From: M0103 sp040386155
GTDB lineage: Bacteria > Bacteroidota > Bacteroidia > Flavobacteriales_D > Crocinitomicaceae
Length of the DNA: 64,000 nucleotides
Direction of reading: 5' to 3'
Assembly (NCBI GenBank): GCA_040386155.1
Contig: JAZKFZ010000003.1
Span: forward strand, 930,001 to 994,000
Shown here: one piece after another, positions 43,195 to 52,347 of the stretch
Position numbering within the stretch: position 1 is the first letter of the stretch
How the letters are laid out: each line of letters begins with the position of its first letter
Made by a program: the position numbers and the translations under genes
Notes under the pieces: generated by a model
What the model saw: only the letters and a program-made list of their open reading frames with translations
What the model was told of the DNA's origin: nothing
Databases searched by the model: none

Positions 43195-44877
43195 ATGAAA
43201 CGAAAATTCTTACTAATTGTGCTAATTGCTGCATCATTTGTGGCAAATGCAACAGAAAAGGAAATCATCAAGGCTTCCATCTCCGAAGTAACTGTATTTG
43301 CGCAAGGAGCACAAATATTCACCAAGGCAAGCTATACCATTAAGCCTGGTATCACCGAATTAATAATTGAAGGTGTTAGTCCAAACATCGATCCGAAAAG
43401 TTTACAAGTAAAGGGCACTGGAAACATGATTCTCATGGACTCAAAATACCAATTGTACTATCCAAAACCAACACCTTTTGTTTTGGAGGGACTCCCACTT
43501 AAATTGAAAAAAGACATTCAAACATTAGAAGATAGTATTGAATTAGTAGCGTTTGAATTACAAGATGTGCAAGATGAAATCGATGTACTCAACTCCACAA
43601 AAAACATTCTTAGTACGAATGGTGCTATGCGTGGACAAGGAAAAGTGAATGATTCTATCAATCTTTTGAAACAAGCAGTAGATTATTACGCAACAAAAAT
43701 GACCGAATTGAACAAAAAACTACAATTGTTGCAGCGCAAGAAAAAAGCAATCGCTGTCAAAAAGCTACGCATGGATGAACGCCTAGTCGCACTTAAAAAT
43801 CATCAAAGTAATGATGGGGAAGAAAAGGATCCAAGTGCCCCAATTCATAGAATTGTGGTTACAGTGCAAACCAAAGAACTTCTTACTGGAAAATTAAGTG
43901 TTTCTTACCTTGTTTCTAATGCAGGATGGGTACCGCAATACGACTTAAGAAGTGATGGTATGGGTGGAAAAATAAACCTCACTTACAAAGCAAATGTGTA
44001 CCAAAATTGTGGATTAGATTGGGATGATGTGAAACTAAACATCTCTACGAACAATCCCTACCAAAATAAGACAAAGCCAACCTTGCATCCTTGGTACATT
44101 GATTATTACACGTACCGCACCGACTCCTACAAAGGAAATGCTGCTCCTAGTGCAGTGCCGCAAATGAAAAAAGAAAGTCTTTCTGAATCAGGGTATAGCT
44201 ATTCAAATATTGCAGCGGAAGACATGGAAGCGGCTACCTCAGCAGATTTCATTCAAACAGTGCGTCAACTATCTTCCATTGAGTTCAAAATCGATTTGAA
44301 TTACACCATTAAATCGAACAACGAACAACACATGGTATTGATTAAAAACACGGATATGGATGCTATTTACAAGTACTATGCAGTGCCGAAAGTGGATAAC
44401 TCTGTGTATTTAATTGCGCAAATCACTAAATTGGATGAATTGGGCTTAGTTCCCGCAGCGGCGAATATCTTCTTCGACGGAAGCTACATTGGTGAAACCT
44501 ACATCGACCCAACTGTAATGGAAGATACTTTGAATTTAAGTATGGGAAGGGATCCAAATATTCAAATCAAACGCACTTTGCTTAAGAAGGAGTTGAAGGA
44601 AAAAGTAATCGGCGACAAAATTGAAAAAACAATGGCATACAGCATCGAGGTCAAAAACTCGAAAGCTACTAATATCACCATCGTTGTTCAAGATCAGCTA
44701 CCAATCACTACCAATGCTGATATCATGATCGAACCAATCGACCTTGCAAAAGGAAAATTTGATACTCGGACAGGGTTTGTAGAATGGGAATTAAACCTCA
44801 AATCAAAAGAAGCCAAAACCATTGATTTTTCGTACAAAGTGAAACACAATAAAGACCTGAACTTGTACCTCTATTAA
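43195..44877 (+). CDS. Mucoidy inhibitor MuiA-family (DUF4139/DUF4140) protein
   Basis: 560 residues from ATG 43195, with a signal peptide ending F-V-A-N-A. N-terminal DUF4140 (I-S-E-V-T-V-F-A-Q-G-A-Q-I), a coiled coil at about 110-195 rich in Lys/Glu/Leu, then DUF4139 (L-S-V-S-Y-L-V-S-N-A-G-W-V-P-Q-Y-D and the closing V-E-W-E-L-N-L). The name comes from a mucoidy phenotype; molecular role unknown. The upstream frame to 43081 overlaps the divergent gene and is not used. Confidence 0.92.
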   Translation: MKRKFLLIVLIAASFVANATEKEIIKASISEVTVFAQGAQIFTKASYTIKPGITELIIEGVSPNIDPKSLQVKGTGNMILMDSKYQLYYPKPTPFVLEGLPLKLKKDIQTLEDSIELVAFELQDVQDEIDVLNSTKNILSTNGAMRGQGKVNDSINLLKQAVDYYATKMTELNKKLQLLQRKKKAIAVKKLRMDERLVALKNHQSNDGEEKDPSAPIHRIVVTVQTKELLTGKLSVSYLVSNAGWVPQYDLRSDGMGGKINLTYKANVYQNCGLDWDDVKLNISTNNPYQNKTKPTLHPWYIDYYTYRTDSYKGNAAPSAVPQMKKESLSESGYSYSNIAAEDMEAATSADFIQTVRQLSSIEFKIDLNYTIKSNNEQHMVLIKNTDMDAIYKYYAVPKVDNSVYLIAQITKLDELGLVPAAANIFFDGSYIGETYIDPTVMEDTLNLSMGRDPNIQIKRTLLKKELKEKVIGDKIEKTMAYSIEVKNSKATNITIVVQDQLPITTNADIMIEPIDLAKGKFDTRTGFVEWELNLKSKEAKTIDFSYKVKHNKDLNLYLY

Positions 44878-44899
44878 GACCTGCAAATAAAGAATTAAG

Positions 44900-44941
44900 A
44901 ATGCAGAATTAAGAGATTGATCTAACTCTTAATTCTGCATT
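44900..44941. terminator. 16-bp perfect inverted repeat between muiA-like gene and ispH
   Basis: Arms 44900-44915 and 44926-44941 around a 10-nt loop, followed by TTTGCATTT. Could end the muiA-like transcript; AT-rich, so also the common attctgcattc repeat type. Confidence 0.6.
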
Positions 44942-44958
44942 TTGCATTTATAATTCTT

Positions 44959-44966
44959 TACATTTG
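44959..44966 (+). promoter_or_regulatory. -7 box (TACATTTG) of ispH
   Basis: Exact TAnnTTTG ending 4 nt before the ATG. Confidence 0.55.
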
Positions 44967-44970
44967 TACT

Positions 44971-46194
44971 ATGAAAAGTTTCGACATTCCAGCATTTTAT
45001 CGCTCACCAATCATTTCCAAGGTTAAAGAGTTTCGAAAGAAGAATGATCCACGAAAAAAGGACTTCACTCCCACTCGATTAAATTTTGGAAAAGTAGAAT
45101 TTTTAATTGCGCGACACTTCGGATTTTGCTACGGGGTAGAAAATGCCATTGAAATATCCTATCGTGCATTGAAAGAAAACCCTGATAAGCGCATCTTTCT
45201 CTTAAGTCAAATGATTCACAACCCAGAAGTAAATAGTGATCTTACCAACAATGGAATCGTGTTTATTCAAGATACGAACGGAAATCAACTTATTCCGTGG
45301 GAGGAAATCAAAAAAGAAGATGTTGTCATCATTCCGGCCTTTGGAACAACACTCGAAATAAAAGCCATTCTAGAGAATATCGGAGTGGATACCAAAGCAT
45401 ATAACACTACTTGTCCCTTTGTTGAAAAGGTATGGAATCGATCAGAAAAATTGGGCAATGATCAGCATACCATCATCATTCATGGAAAATACAATCACGA
45501 GGAAACAAGAGCTACTTTTTCACACAGTAGAGCAAACGCACCCTCTTTAATCATTAAGGACAAAAAGGAAGCTGAATTTCTAGGTGAAATTATTTTAGGC
45601 ACTAGGGCGATTGAAGAATTCTTTCACTTCTTTGAAGGTAAATTTTCAGCTAATTTTGATCCAGTGAGCGATTTAATAAAGATCGGTGTTGTGAATCAAA
45701 CAACAATGCTAGCTTCAGAAACACAAGCCATAGCTGATTACTTGCGGCAAATAATGTTGCAAAAATACGGAGAAGAAGATATCAAAAATCACAGTGCTGA
45801 CACTCGTGATACGCTTTGCTACGCTACAAATGATAATCAGTCTGCAACACTAGGGTTGCTGGAAGAGGATGCAGATTTAGCGATAGTTGTTGGGGGCTAC
45901 AATAGTTCTAACACCACCCACCTTGTCGAACTACTGGAGCAAAAATTCCCTACTTTTTTTATTAATTCTTCGGATTCCTTCGATTCCATCAATTCCATTG
46001 AATATTTTGACATACACAAAAAGGAAGTTGTCAATTCCAACAATTTCATTCCCAGCGATATAGAAAACCTTAAAATCGTAATTACATCTGGTGCTTCCTG
46101 TCCGGATGCTATCGTCGACGGTGTTATTCAAAAAATAGTAGCGCTACTAGATGTAAAAATTTCAATAGAATCAGCCTTAGATGTGTTAGATTAA
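44971..46194 (+). CDS. ispH: 4-hydroxy-3-methylbut-2-enyl diphosphate reductase
   Basis: 407 residues, the longer form of the enzyme found in Bacteroidota. Last step of the MEP isoprenoid pathway, producing IPP and DMAPP with a 4Fe-4S cluster. The three cluster cysteines are C53 (F-G-F-C-Y-G-V), C148 (T-T-C-P-F-V) and C283 (D-T-L-C-Y-A-T). The substrate T-H-x-N-x-E-E-T region appears as K-Y-N-H-E-E-T-R. Confidence 0.95.
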   Translation: MKSFDIPAFYRSPIISKVKEFRKKNDPRKKDFTPTRLNFGKVEFLIARHFGFCYGVENAIEISYRALKENPDKRIFLLSQMIHNPEVNSDLTNNGIVFIQDTNGNQLIPWEEIKKEDVVIIPAFGTTLEIKAILENIGVDTKAYNTTCPFVEKVWNRSEKLGNDQHTIIIHGKYNHEETRATFSHSRANAPSLIIKDKKEAEFLGEIILGTRAIEEFFHFFEGKFSANFDPVSDLIKIGVVNQTTMLASETQAIADYLRQIMLQKYGEEDIKNHSADTRDTLCYATNDNQSATLGLLEEDADLAIVVGGYNSSNTTHLVELLEQKFPTFFINSSDSFDSINSIEYFDIHKKEVVNSNNFIPSDIENLKIVITSGASCPDAIVDGVIQKIVALLDVKISIESALDVLD

Positions 46195-46233
46195 TGATGA
46201 AATTCTTACATTTAAAAAGTTAAACATCGACGG

Positions 46234-47937
46234 TTGGAAAGATTCATCAATATACTAGTTGTTGAAAACAACGAAATTAATAAGCAAGGAATAAAAGAAA
46301 TTCTTTCTGGTGGCGGAAATAATGTAATTTATGCTTCTTCAAAAACGGAAGCACTAGCAATAATTCAACAAAAAGAAATTGGTATATTATTGGTAAATAT
46401 TGATGATGATATCATTGAAGGAAAATTGCTCATTGAACAAGTAGCCCAATCGGATAACATCAGAGAGCTTTATAAAATTGCCATTACATCAAATCCTTCT
46501 GCTGGGGCTAAAATGGTGAAAGGTCTCAACGAAGGCGTCATCGATTTCATCACAATTCCTTTCAATCCCAATTTGGTGCGAGCTAAAATTGATGTCTTCA
46601 AATCTATGTATTACAAAGACAATCGAATTCATCAATTACTATCCAATATTTTTCCAGAAAAAGTACTTGAAGAACTCAGTCAACACCAAAAATTCTCTCC
46701 AAAAAGAGTAGAAAATGGTGTGATCATGTTTACCGACTTTGTAGATTTCTCATTAAAATCTAAGTCGCTAAAGCCATTAAAAATTCTTCACATTCTAGAG
46801 AATTACTTCACAAAGTTCGATGAGATCATGAGTCGCTATCAACTCGAAAAAATAAAGACAATAGGAGATTCCTACATGGCCCTTGCTGGTGTAACAGAAA
46901 ATTACCCAGAACCAGAAATCCGTGCTTGTCTAGCTGCCTTAGAAATTAAGCAATTCTTGACTACTGAGATGGAAATTGCAAAAGCGCTAGGGAAATCATT
47001 TTGGGAAATTAGAATAGGTCTGCATGCTGGCCCCCTAGTAGCTGGAATTATTGGCACTAAAAAATTTAGTTTCGATGTGTGGGGAGATTCTGTAAATATT
47101 GCAAAACGTGCAGAGGAAAGTTCAAAAGCGGGAGAAGTGACGATCACCGAATCAATTTATCAAAAAATTAAGCCTTATTTATCTGCACGTACTATTGGTG
47201 AAATTCCAATTCACAAACGTGGCGGTAAATTAAAAATGCATCAATTAGAGCATTTATTGCCTGAATGGTGCTTGAAGGATGATGCTCAACGACCTTCTGC
47301 CTCCTTGCGACAAATTTGCGGACTGGCAACCATCGATTTCGAGAATATGCGCACAGATATTTTGAATAGGTTGCGCTCTTTATTGCCAGATGAACTTTCC
47401 TACCATGATTTAAATCATACCATCAACGTAGAAAAAGCAGCTATCAGAATTGCAAAATTAGAAGGAGTTGGCGAAGAAGATTTACTCTTACTTAGAACTG
47501 CTGCGTTATATCACGATTCTGGTTACCTTCTTAAGTATGAAAACAATGAAGAATTTGCTGTAAAATATATCACCAAAAATCTTCCCAATTACGGGTATTC
47601 ACCTATTCAAATTGAGCGAATTAAAAGCATGATTGATGTCACAACTTTCAATCACGAACCAAAAAGTATTTTAGAAAAAATAATCTGTGATGCGGATTTA
47701 GATTATTTAGGTAGACCTGATTATTACGTTATTGCGAATAAATTGCGAACTGAAATGGAAAATTTTCATCCTCCAATGACGGAAACTGAGTGGATCGAAT
47801 TTCAATTGCACTTTTTGACAAAAAAACATAACTATTACACAGACTCTGCAAAAAACATCCGCTTACAAGGAAAGCTGCACAAAGTAGGTGAATTAAAGCA
47901 AAAACTAAAAGAACTAAAAGAACTAAAAGAAAATTAA
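46234..47937 (+). CDS. Degenerate receiver + class III adenylate/guanylate cyclase + HD domain fusion
   Basis: 567 residues from a TTG start. Residues 5-125 form a receiver fold, but the phospho-acceptor position is Asn55 (I-L-L-V-N-I-D). Residues about 155-345 are a class III cyclase with metal Asps D168 (F-T-D-F) and D212 (I-G-D-S), and F-D-V-W-G-D-S-V-N at 280-288 followed by R292. A Lys in the K-T-I-G-D motif favours ATP. Residues about 385-530 are an HD domain (Y-H-D-L-N-H, L-Y-H-D-S-G, D-A-D-L-D). Product could be cAMP; the HD part may be a phosphohydrolase. Confidence 0.9.
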   Translation: MERFINILVVENNEINKQGIKEILSGGGNNVIYASSKTEALAIIQQKEIGILLVNIDDDIIEGKLLIEQVAQSDNIRELYKIAITSNPSAGAKMVKGLNEGVIDFITIPFNPNLVRAKIDVFKSMYYKDNRIHQLLSNIFPEKVLEELSQHQKFSPKRVENGVIMFTDFVDFSLKSKSLKPLKILHILENYFTKFDEIMSRYQLEKIKTIGDSYMALAGVTENYPEPEIRACLAALEIKQFLTTEMEIAKALGKSFWEIRIGLHAGPLVAGIIGTKKFSFDVWGDSVNIAKRAEESSKAGEVTITESIYQKIKPYLSARTIGEIPIHKRGGKLKMHQLEHLLPEWCLKDDAQRPSASLRQICGLATIDFENMRTDILNRLRSLLPDELSYHDLNHTINVEKAAIRIAKLEGVGEEDLLLLRTAALYHDSGYLLKYENNEEFAVKYITKNLPNYGYSPIQIERIKSMIDVTTFNHEPKSILEKIICDADLDYLGRPDYYVIANKLRTEMENFHPPMTETEWIEFQLHFLTKKHNYYTDSAKNIRLQGKLHKVGELKQKLKELKELKEN

Positions 47938-47938
47938 C

Positions 47939-48487
47939 ATGAAAGTCTACACTAAAAAAGGAGATGAAGGCAAAACAGGTTTAATCGGAGGAACGAGAAT
48001 ACTTAAAAGTTCGTTGCGAATTGAAGCCTATGGAACAGTAGATGAACTCAACTCCTACTTGGGCTTACTCCGCGATTTGCAAGTAGAAGAAAATGCTAAG
48101 ACGCAACTTCTTGATATCCAAGATCGATTATTTACTTTAGGTTCTCATTTGGCGGCAGATCCAGAAAAATCGACCATGAAATTGCCAGAAATTCATGAAT
48201 CGGATGTGGAAAATCTTGAAAAATGGATAGATGCAATGGAAGAACAATTAGAACCAATGAAAAGTTTTGTATTGCCTGGTGGACATTCCACTGTGTCTTT
48301 TTGCCACATAGCACGTTGTGTATGCCGACGGGCAGAGCGAATAACAGTTGATCTTGCGCAACAAACCACTATCGACCCTATTATCGTTAAATACCTAAAT
48401 AGATTGAGTGATTATTTATTCATACTTTCTCGCTATTTAACTAAGCAATTGTCCGCGAAAGAAAGTCCATGGGTGCCAAAAATGTAA
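47939..48487 (+). CDS. Cob(I)alamin adenosyltransferase, PduO type
   Basis: 182 residues. Makes adenosylcobalamin from ATP and cob(I)alamin. N-terminal K-V-Y-T-K-K-G-D-E-G-K-T-G-L-I-G-G, then A-Y-G-T-V-D-E-L-N-S and the late C-R-R-A-E-R and Y-L-N-R-L-S-D-Y-L-F, all diagnostic. One base after the cyclase stop; functional link to it is not evident. Confidence 0.95.
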   Translation: MKVYTKKGDEGKTGLIGGTRILKSSLRIEAYGTVDELNSYLGLLRDLQVEENAKTQLLDIQDRLFTLGSHLAADPEKSTMKLPEIHESDVENLEKWIDAMEEQLEPMKSFVLPGGHSTVSFCHIARCVCRRAERITVDLAQQTTIDPIIVKYLNRLSDYLFILSRYLTKQLSAKESPWVPKM

Positions 48488-48489
48488 GA

Positions 48490-48936
48490 ATGAAATTGAT
48501 ACAAGCCATTCGTTTTACAATTATCATCGTTGTTTTGATAATTACTTCTAGCTTCAGAGGAGAATCGTATTACACCATCCAAGTTAAAATAACGAATATT
48601 CGCAATTCAAAGGGCAGAATTCAACTTCAAATATACAAGGACCAAGAATCCTTCAAAAAAGAAGAACCTGCATTCACGAAGTTGGTCACAAAAGAAGGTA
48701 ACATGAGCGGCACAACAATGCATTATGATTTCAAACTTCCAGCTGGCACCTATGGTGTAGCCTTGTTAGACGATGAAAATCGCAATACAAAAATGGATTA
48801 TGGCGTTGTAATGCCGAAGGAGGGATTTGGTTTCTCAGACTACTATCACACATCATGGTCGCGACCAACATTCTCAGATTTCAGCTTTGTATTGAAAGGA
48901 GACAAAAGTATAGTGATGAAAATTCGATACGTTTAA
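48490..48936 (+). CDS. DUF2141 exported protein
   Basis: 148 residues from ATG 48490, 2 bp after the adenosyltransferase stop. Signal peptide to about 23. Core V-K-I-T-N-I-R-N-S-K-G-R-I-Q-L-Q-I and L-P-A-G-T-Y-G-V-A-L-L-D-D-E-N-R-N-T-K-M-D are the DUF2141 signature. Beta-sandwich of unknown function. Confidence 0.9.
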   Translation: MKLIQAIRFTIIIVVLIITSSFRGESYYTIQVKITNIRNSKGRIQLQIYKDQESFKKEEPAFTKLVTKEGNMSGTTMHYDFKLPAGTYGVALLDDENRNTKMDYGVVMPKEGFGFSDYYHTSWSRPTFSDFSFVLKGDKSIVMKIRYV

Positions 48937-48980
48937 TTGAAGCAATTTCAAATAATAAAAAACTTTTTAGCAAGAAATAG

Positions 48981-49009
48981 TTGATTTTATCAAATTAAAA
49001 TTACTTTTG
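48981..49009 (+). promoter_or_regulatory. Promoter (TTG-N18-TACTTTTG) of the DUF2795 gene
   Basis: TTG at 48981-48983 and TACTTTTG at 49002-49009, the best -33/-7 pair in the window. The -33 lies within TTGAT-N3-ATCAA. Confidence 0.65.
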
Positions 49010-49040
49010 CGCCTTAAAACGAGCCACTAAATTATTATAT

Positions 49041-49262
49041 ATGTATTGGACACTAGAATTAGCATCGTATTTAGAAGATGCACCATGGCCAGCTTCAAAG
49101 GATGAGTTAATTGATTTTGCCATCAGAACTGGTGCACCGCTTGAAGTGGTTGAAAATCTTCAGGATCTTGAAGATGAAGATGATATTTATGAAAATATTG
49201 AAGAAATTTGGCCTGATTATCCATCGAGAGAAGATTTTCTTTTCAATGATGATGAATACTAG
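49041..49262 (+). CDS. DUF2795 small acidic protein
   Basis: 73 residues, Asp/Glu-rich. W-T-L-E-L-A-S-Y-L-E-D-A-P-W-P-A-S-K-D-E-L and T-G-A-P-L-E-V-V-E-N-L match DUF2795 of Bacteroidota, a conserved, probably cytosolic helical protein of unknown role. Own promoter and terminator, so a highly expressed monocistron is plausible. Confidence 0.92.
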   Translation: MYWTLELASYLEDAPWPASKDELIDFAIRTGAPLEVVENLQDLEDEDDIYENIEEIWPDYPSREDFLFNDDEY

Positions 49263-49273
49263 CAATTGATTAA

Positions 49274-49303
49274 AAATCTCGGAAATTCCGGGATTTTTTT
49301 TTT
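49274..49303 (+). terminator. Intrinsic terminator after DUF2795
   Basis: 9-bp stem (49274-49282/49288-49296, one G-T pair), 5-nt loop, long T-run. Confidence 0.9.
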
Positions 49304-49318
49304 ACCTTTCAATCAGCA

Positions 49319-49903
49319 ATGAATTTTCTCGGACATCTTTACTTTTCAAACAACGATCATTCATTAATGTATGCGAATCTATTTGGCGATTTTGTAAAAG
49401 GAAGTCAATTAGACCACTTTTCACCTACAATACAAAAAGGAATTCAATTGCACAGAAGCATCGACCAATTCATAGATCATCACCCAGCTGTTGTTGAATT
49501 GCGGAGATCTTTATCTGCAAGTCTCCCAAAGGTGAGCAGCATTGCCATCGACCTCTATTTTGACCATTTACTTTCAAAAAATTGGAATGACTTTCACATC
49601 TTAGAATACCAGCAATTTCTGCAAGAATTCTATAATTTCAATATTGACGCATCAGATAATTATAGTTCTCATTTTCTAGATTTCCGAGGCAAGTTGATTG
49701 AACACAATTGGATGTCGCACTACCCAACAAAATTCGGACTAGAAAAGCTTTGTAAAGGTGTTGGAAGTAGACTTTCTTTTAAGAATTCCCTTGAAATTGC
49801 CCACCTTGTCTTTGAAAATCAAGAAGAGGAAATCCAAGCCAGCTTCCACCATTTTATGAACGATGCAATACCACATTTTCATGGCATTCATCGAAATAGT
49901 TAG
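49319..49903 (+). CDS. Acyl carrier protein phosphodiesterase family (AcpH/DUF479)
   Basis: 194 residues. M-N-F-L-G-H-L-Y-F-S, G-D-F-V-K-G and L-H-R-S-I-D-Q-F-I-D-H-H-P, an HD-like metal site, define the AcpH family, which removes phosphopantetheine from ACP. Activity in Bacteroidota members is untested. Confidence 0.9.
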   Translation: MNFLGHLYFSNNDHSLMYANLFGDFVKGSQLDHFSPTIQKGIQLHRSIDQFIDHHPAVVELRRSLSASLPKVSSIAIDLYFDHLLSKNWNDFHILEYQQFLQEFYNFNIDASDNYSSHFLDFRGKLIEHNWMSHYPTKFGLEKLCKGVGSRLSFKNSLEIAHLVFENQEEEIQASFHHFMNDAIPHFHGIHRNS

Positions 49904-49950
49904 CAAATTAAGATTTAATGACTTATCTTAGCTTTTGCTAAAACATTTGG

Positions 49951-51372
49951 ATGTACAATTCATTTAGAAACATATTTTCGTCATTATTCGCACTACTTTT
50001 CCTCTCTGCATTAGTAGCTTGTGGCGGAAACAATGATGATTCAGGCAAAGTAATCCACGACAATGACTTAGATGAAATTCTTAAAAAAGGCATCCTTACC
50101 GTTTTAGTTGAAAATAGTTCCACCTCCTACTTGATCTATCGTGGAAAAAAAATGGGATTTGAGTATGAAATTCTGCGCGAATTTGCTGATGAATTAGGGG
50201 TTAAACTAGAAGTAAAAATTCTAAGTGATCTTGACAAAATTCCACAATTAATGGCTGAAAAACAAGCAGATATTGTGGCTTGTAATTACACGTATTCTAA
50301 AGATCGTGCTGAAAATGTTGATTTTTCAATACCTTACTTAGTAACACCTCAAGTACTTGTACAACGCAAAAATGGCTTTTCGACAGAGAAAATTCCTGCA
50401 GTCGAATATGTTGCTGCACCTGAAAACTTGATCAATAAAAAAATTCACGTTTGGGAAAACTCTAGCTTCCACAAGCGCTTAGTTAATTTACAGGAAGAAC
50501 TTGGCGATACCATTTTAATTGAGAATGTGCAGGGTGAAATTGGTAACGAAGAAATGATTGAATTAGTAGCCGAAGGTATGATTGACTATACCGTTAGCGA
50601 TCAAAATTTAGCCGCTGCAAACGCCAAATTTTATGACAACTTAGATGTATCTACCGTGCTTTCTGTCAATCAAAAAATTTGTTTTGGAATTCGAAAAAAC
50701 ACGCCTTTATTACAAGCTAGACTTGATAAGTGGCTGGATGAATACATGAAAAAGGCAAGCTTCCGCTACTTAAAAAACAAGTATTTTGAGCTTGGTTATG
50801 AAGCTTCTGTAAAAATAAAAAATAACTTAATTAATAAACGAGGAGTGCTTTCTCCCTATGATGCAATTTTCAAAAAAGAAGCGCGTAGATACAATTACGA
50901 ATGGACCTTGCTCGCATCGCAGGCCTACCAAGAATCGCAATTCGATCCGCTAGCTGTTGGATTTGGAGGCTCGTATAGTATGATGCAATTCATGCCAGCC
51001 GTTGGTCCAAACTACGATGTGTACCCCGATTCTCCACCAGAAGTTCAAATCGCTGGAGGTATGCGACTTATGAATAAATACTACAAACGATGGAGTTCAA
51101 TCCCAGACCATGAACAACGTATTAAATTCTCGCTAGCATCATACAATGCAGGCTTAGGTCACGTGCTAGATGCAATTGCGTTAGCCGAAAAGAACGGCAA
51201 AAACACCAAGGTATGGGACAACAACGTAGATGAAATGATGATGAATCTCTCTAAACAAGCTTATTATCGCGACCCTGTAGTTAAAAATGGTGCACACCGT
51301 GGAATGATTACTTATCAATACGTTCATAAAATTTATTATCGACATTTGGAGTGGAAAGCAATGTTCAAATAG
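49951..51372 (+). CDS. mltF: Membrane-bound lytic transglycosylase F
   Basis: 473 residues. Lipobox L-V-A-C (about 24). An extracellular solute-binding type 3 domain spans about 45-275 (G-F-E-Y-E-I-L-R-E-F-A-D-E-L). The SLT transglycosylase domain follows, with catalytic Glu in Q-A-Y-Q-E-S-Q-F-D-P and later S-Y-N-A-G-L-G-H. Cleaves peptidoglycan at the outer membrane. Overlaps the miaA frame by 22 nt. Confidence 0.93.
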   Translation: MYNSFRNIFSSLFALLFLSALVACGGNNDDSGKVIHDNDLDEILKKGILTVLVENSSTSYLIYRGKKMGFEYEILREFADELGVKLEVKILSDLDKIPQLMAEKQADIVACNYTYSKDRAENVDFSIPYLVTPQVLVQRKNGFSTEKIPAVEYVAAPENLINKKIHVWENSSFHKRLVNLQEELGDTILIENVQGEIGNEEMIELVAEGMIDYTVSDQNLAAANAKFYDNLDVSTVLSVNQKICFGIRKNTPLLQARLDKWLDEYMKKASFRYLKNKYFELGYEASVKIKNNLINKRGVLSPYDAIFKKEARRYNYEWTLLASQAYQESQFDPLAVGFGGSYSMMQFMPAVGPNYDVYPDSPPEVQIAGGMRLMNKYYKRWSSIPDHEQRIKFSLASYNAGLGHVLDAIALAEKNGKNTKVWDNNVDEMMMNLSKQAYYRDPVVKNGAHRGMITYQYVHKIYYRHLEWKAMFK

Positions 51373-52271
51373 GTAAGTTACTGATCGCCATTCAAGGTCC
51401 AACTGCTTCTGGTAAAACAAAATTGTCCATCGATTTGGCAAAACACTTTAAAACAGTTGTTGTATCAGCAGATTCAAGACAATTTTACAGAGAAATGTCA
51501 ATTGGTACAGCAAAACCTGATGCGCTCGAACAAGATGGCATTCAGCACTATTTCATCAATTCACATGCTGTAGAAGACGAATTAACAGCTGCTCAATACG
51601 CAGTGCAAGCAAGTGAAGTGTTAGAAAAAGAATTCAAAATTCATGATACAATAATTTTAGTAGGTGGTTCTGGAATGTTTGTGGATGCACTCTTAAACGG
51701 ACTAGATGATATTCCTACCGATCTTGCATTGAGAAATCAACTTAAACTCGAAGCGGAAAATAATGGAGTTGAAGACTTATTGAAAGAACTTTTTGAAAAA
51801 GATCCTGAATTTGCAAAATACATCGATAAATCCAACCCATCGAGAATCATAAGAGCTGTAGAAGCAATTCGCTTAACCGGAAAAACTCATGCTGAGTTTC
51901 GCTCTGGTACAACTAAAAATCAACCATTTGAAATTGTCAGATTCATCATAGATGTGCCAAGAGAATTACTATATGATCGAATTAACCAACGTGTAGATCT
52001 CATGATCGAAAATGGTCTTCTCGATGAAGCAAAAGCATTACTACCTCAGCGAAATTTAAGCTCTTTAAAAACCGTCGGTTACAAAGAATTGTTTGATTAC
52101 TTTGACGGAACAATTACCTTAGACAAAGCCATAGAACTCATCAAGCAGCATTCTCGAAATTATGCGAAGCGACAAATCACTTGGCTGAAACGCTATCAAG
52201 ATGCAAAAATTGTAACATTTCGTAGCGACATGTCAAGCATTGTAATTCAAGAACTTAGTAAGTATTCGTAA
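51351..52271 (+). CDS. miaA: tRNA dimethylallyltransferase
   Basis: 306 residues. Adds a dimethylallyl group to A37 of tRNAs reading UNN. P-loop G-P-T-A-S-G-K-T, S-A-D-S-R-Q-F-Y-R and I-G-T-A-K-P, and L-K-T-V-G-Y-K-E-L near the C-terminus. The GTG at 51351 is inside mltF; no later good start precedes the P-loop, so real translational overlap is likely. Confidence 0.94.
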   Translation: MESNVQIGKLLIAIQGPTASGKTKLSIDLAKHFKTVVVSADSRQFYREMSIGTAKPDALEQDGIQHYFINSHAVEDELTAAQYAVQASEVLEKEFKIHDTIILVGGSGMFVDALLNGLDDIPTDLALRNQLKLEAENNGVEDLLKELFEKDPEFAKYIDKSNPSRIIRAVEAIRLTGKTHAEFRSGTTKNQPFEIVRFIIDVPRELLYDRINQRVDLMIENGLLDEAKALLPQRNLSSLKTVGYKELFDYFDGTITLDKAIELIKQHSRNYAKRQITWLKRYQDAKIVTFRSDMSSIVIQELSKYS

Positions 52272-52302
52272 CTCCTCAGATAAGATTTTGGTCATTCCTT
52301 AG

Positions 52303-52310
52303 TACTTTTG
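52303..52310 (+). promoter_or_regulatory. -7 box (TACTTTTG) of the ABC exporter
   Basis: Exact TAnnTTTG, 37 nt before the ATG at 52348. Confidence 0.4.
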
Positions 52311-52347
52311 GAACGATTGTTGAAAATTACCTCTAAACAATACTGCA

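Noticed and set aside
47939..48487. Cobalamin riboswitch near the adenosyltransferase
   Set aside because: The gene starts one base after the cyclase gene; there is no leader to host one.
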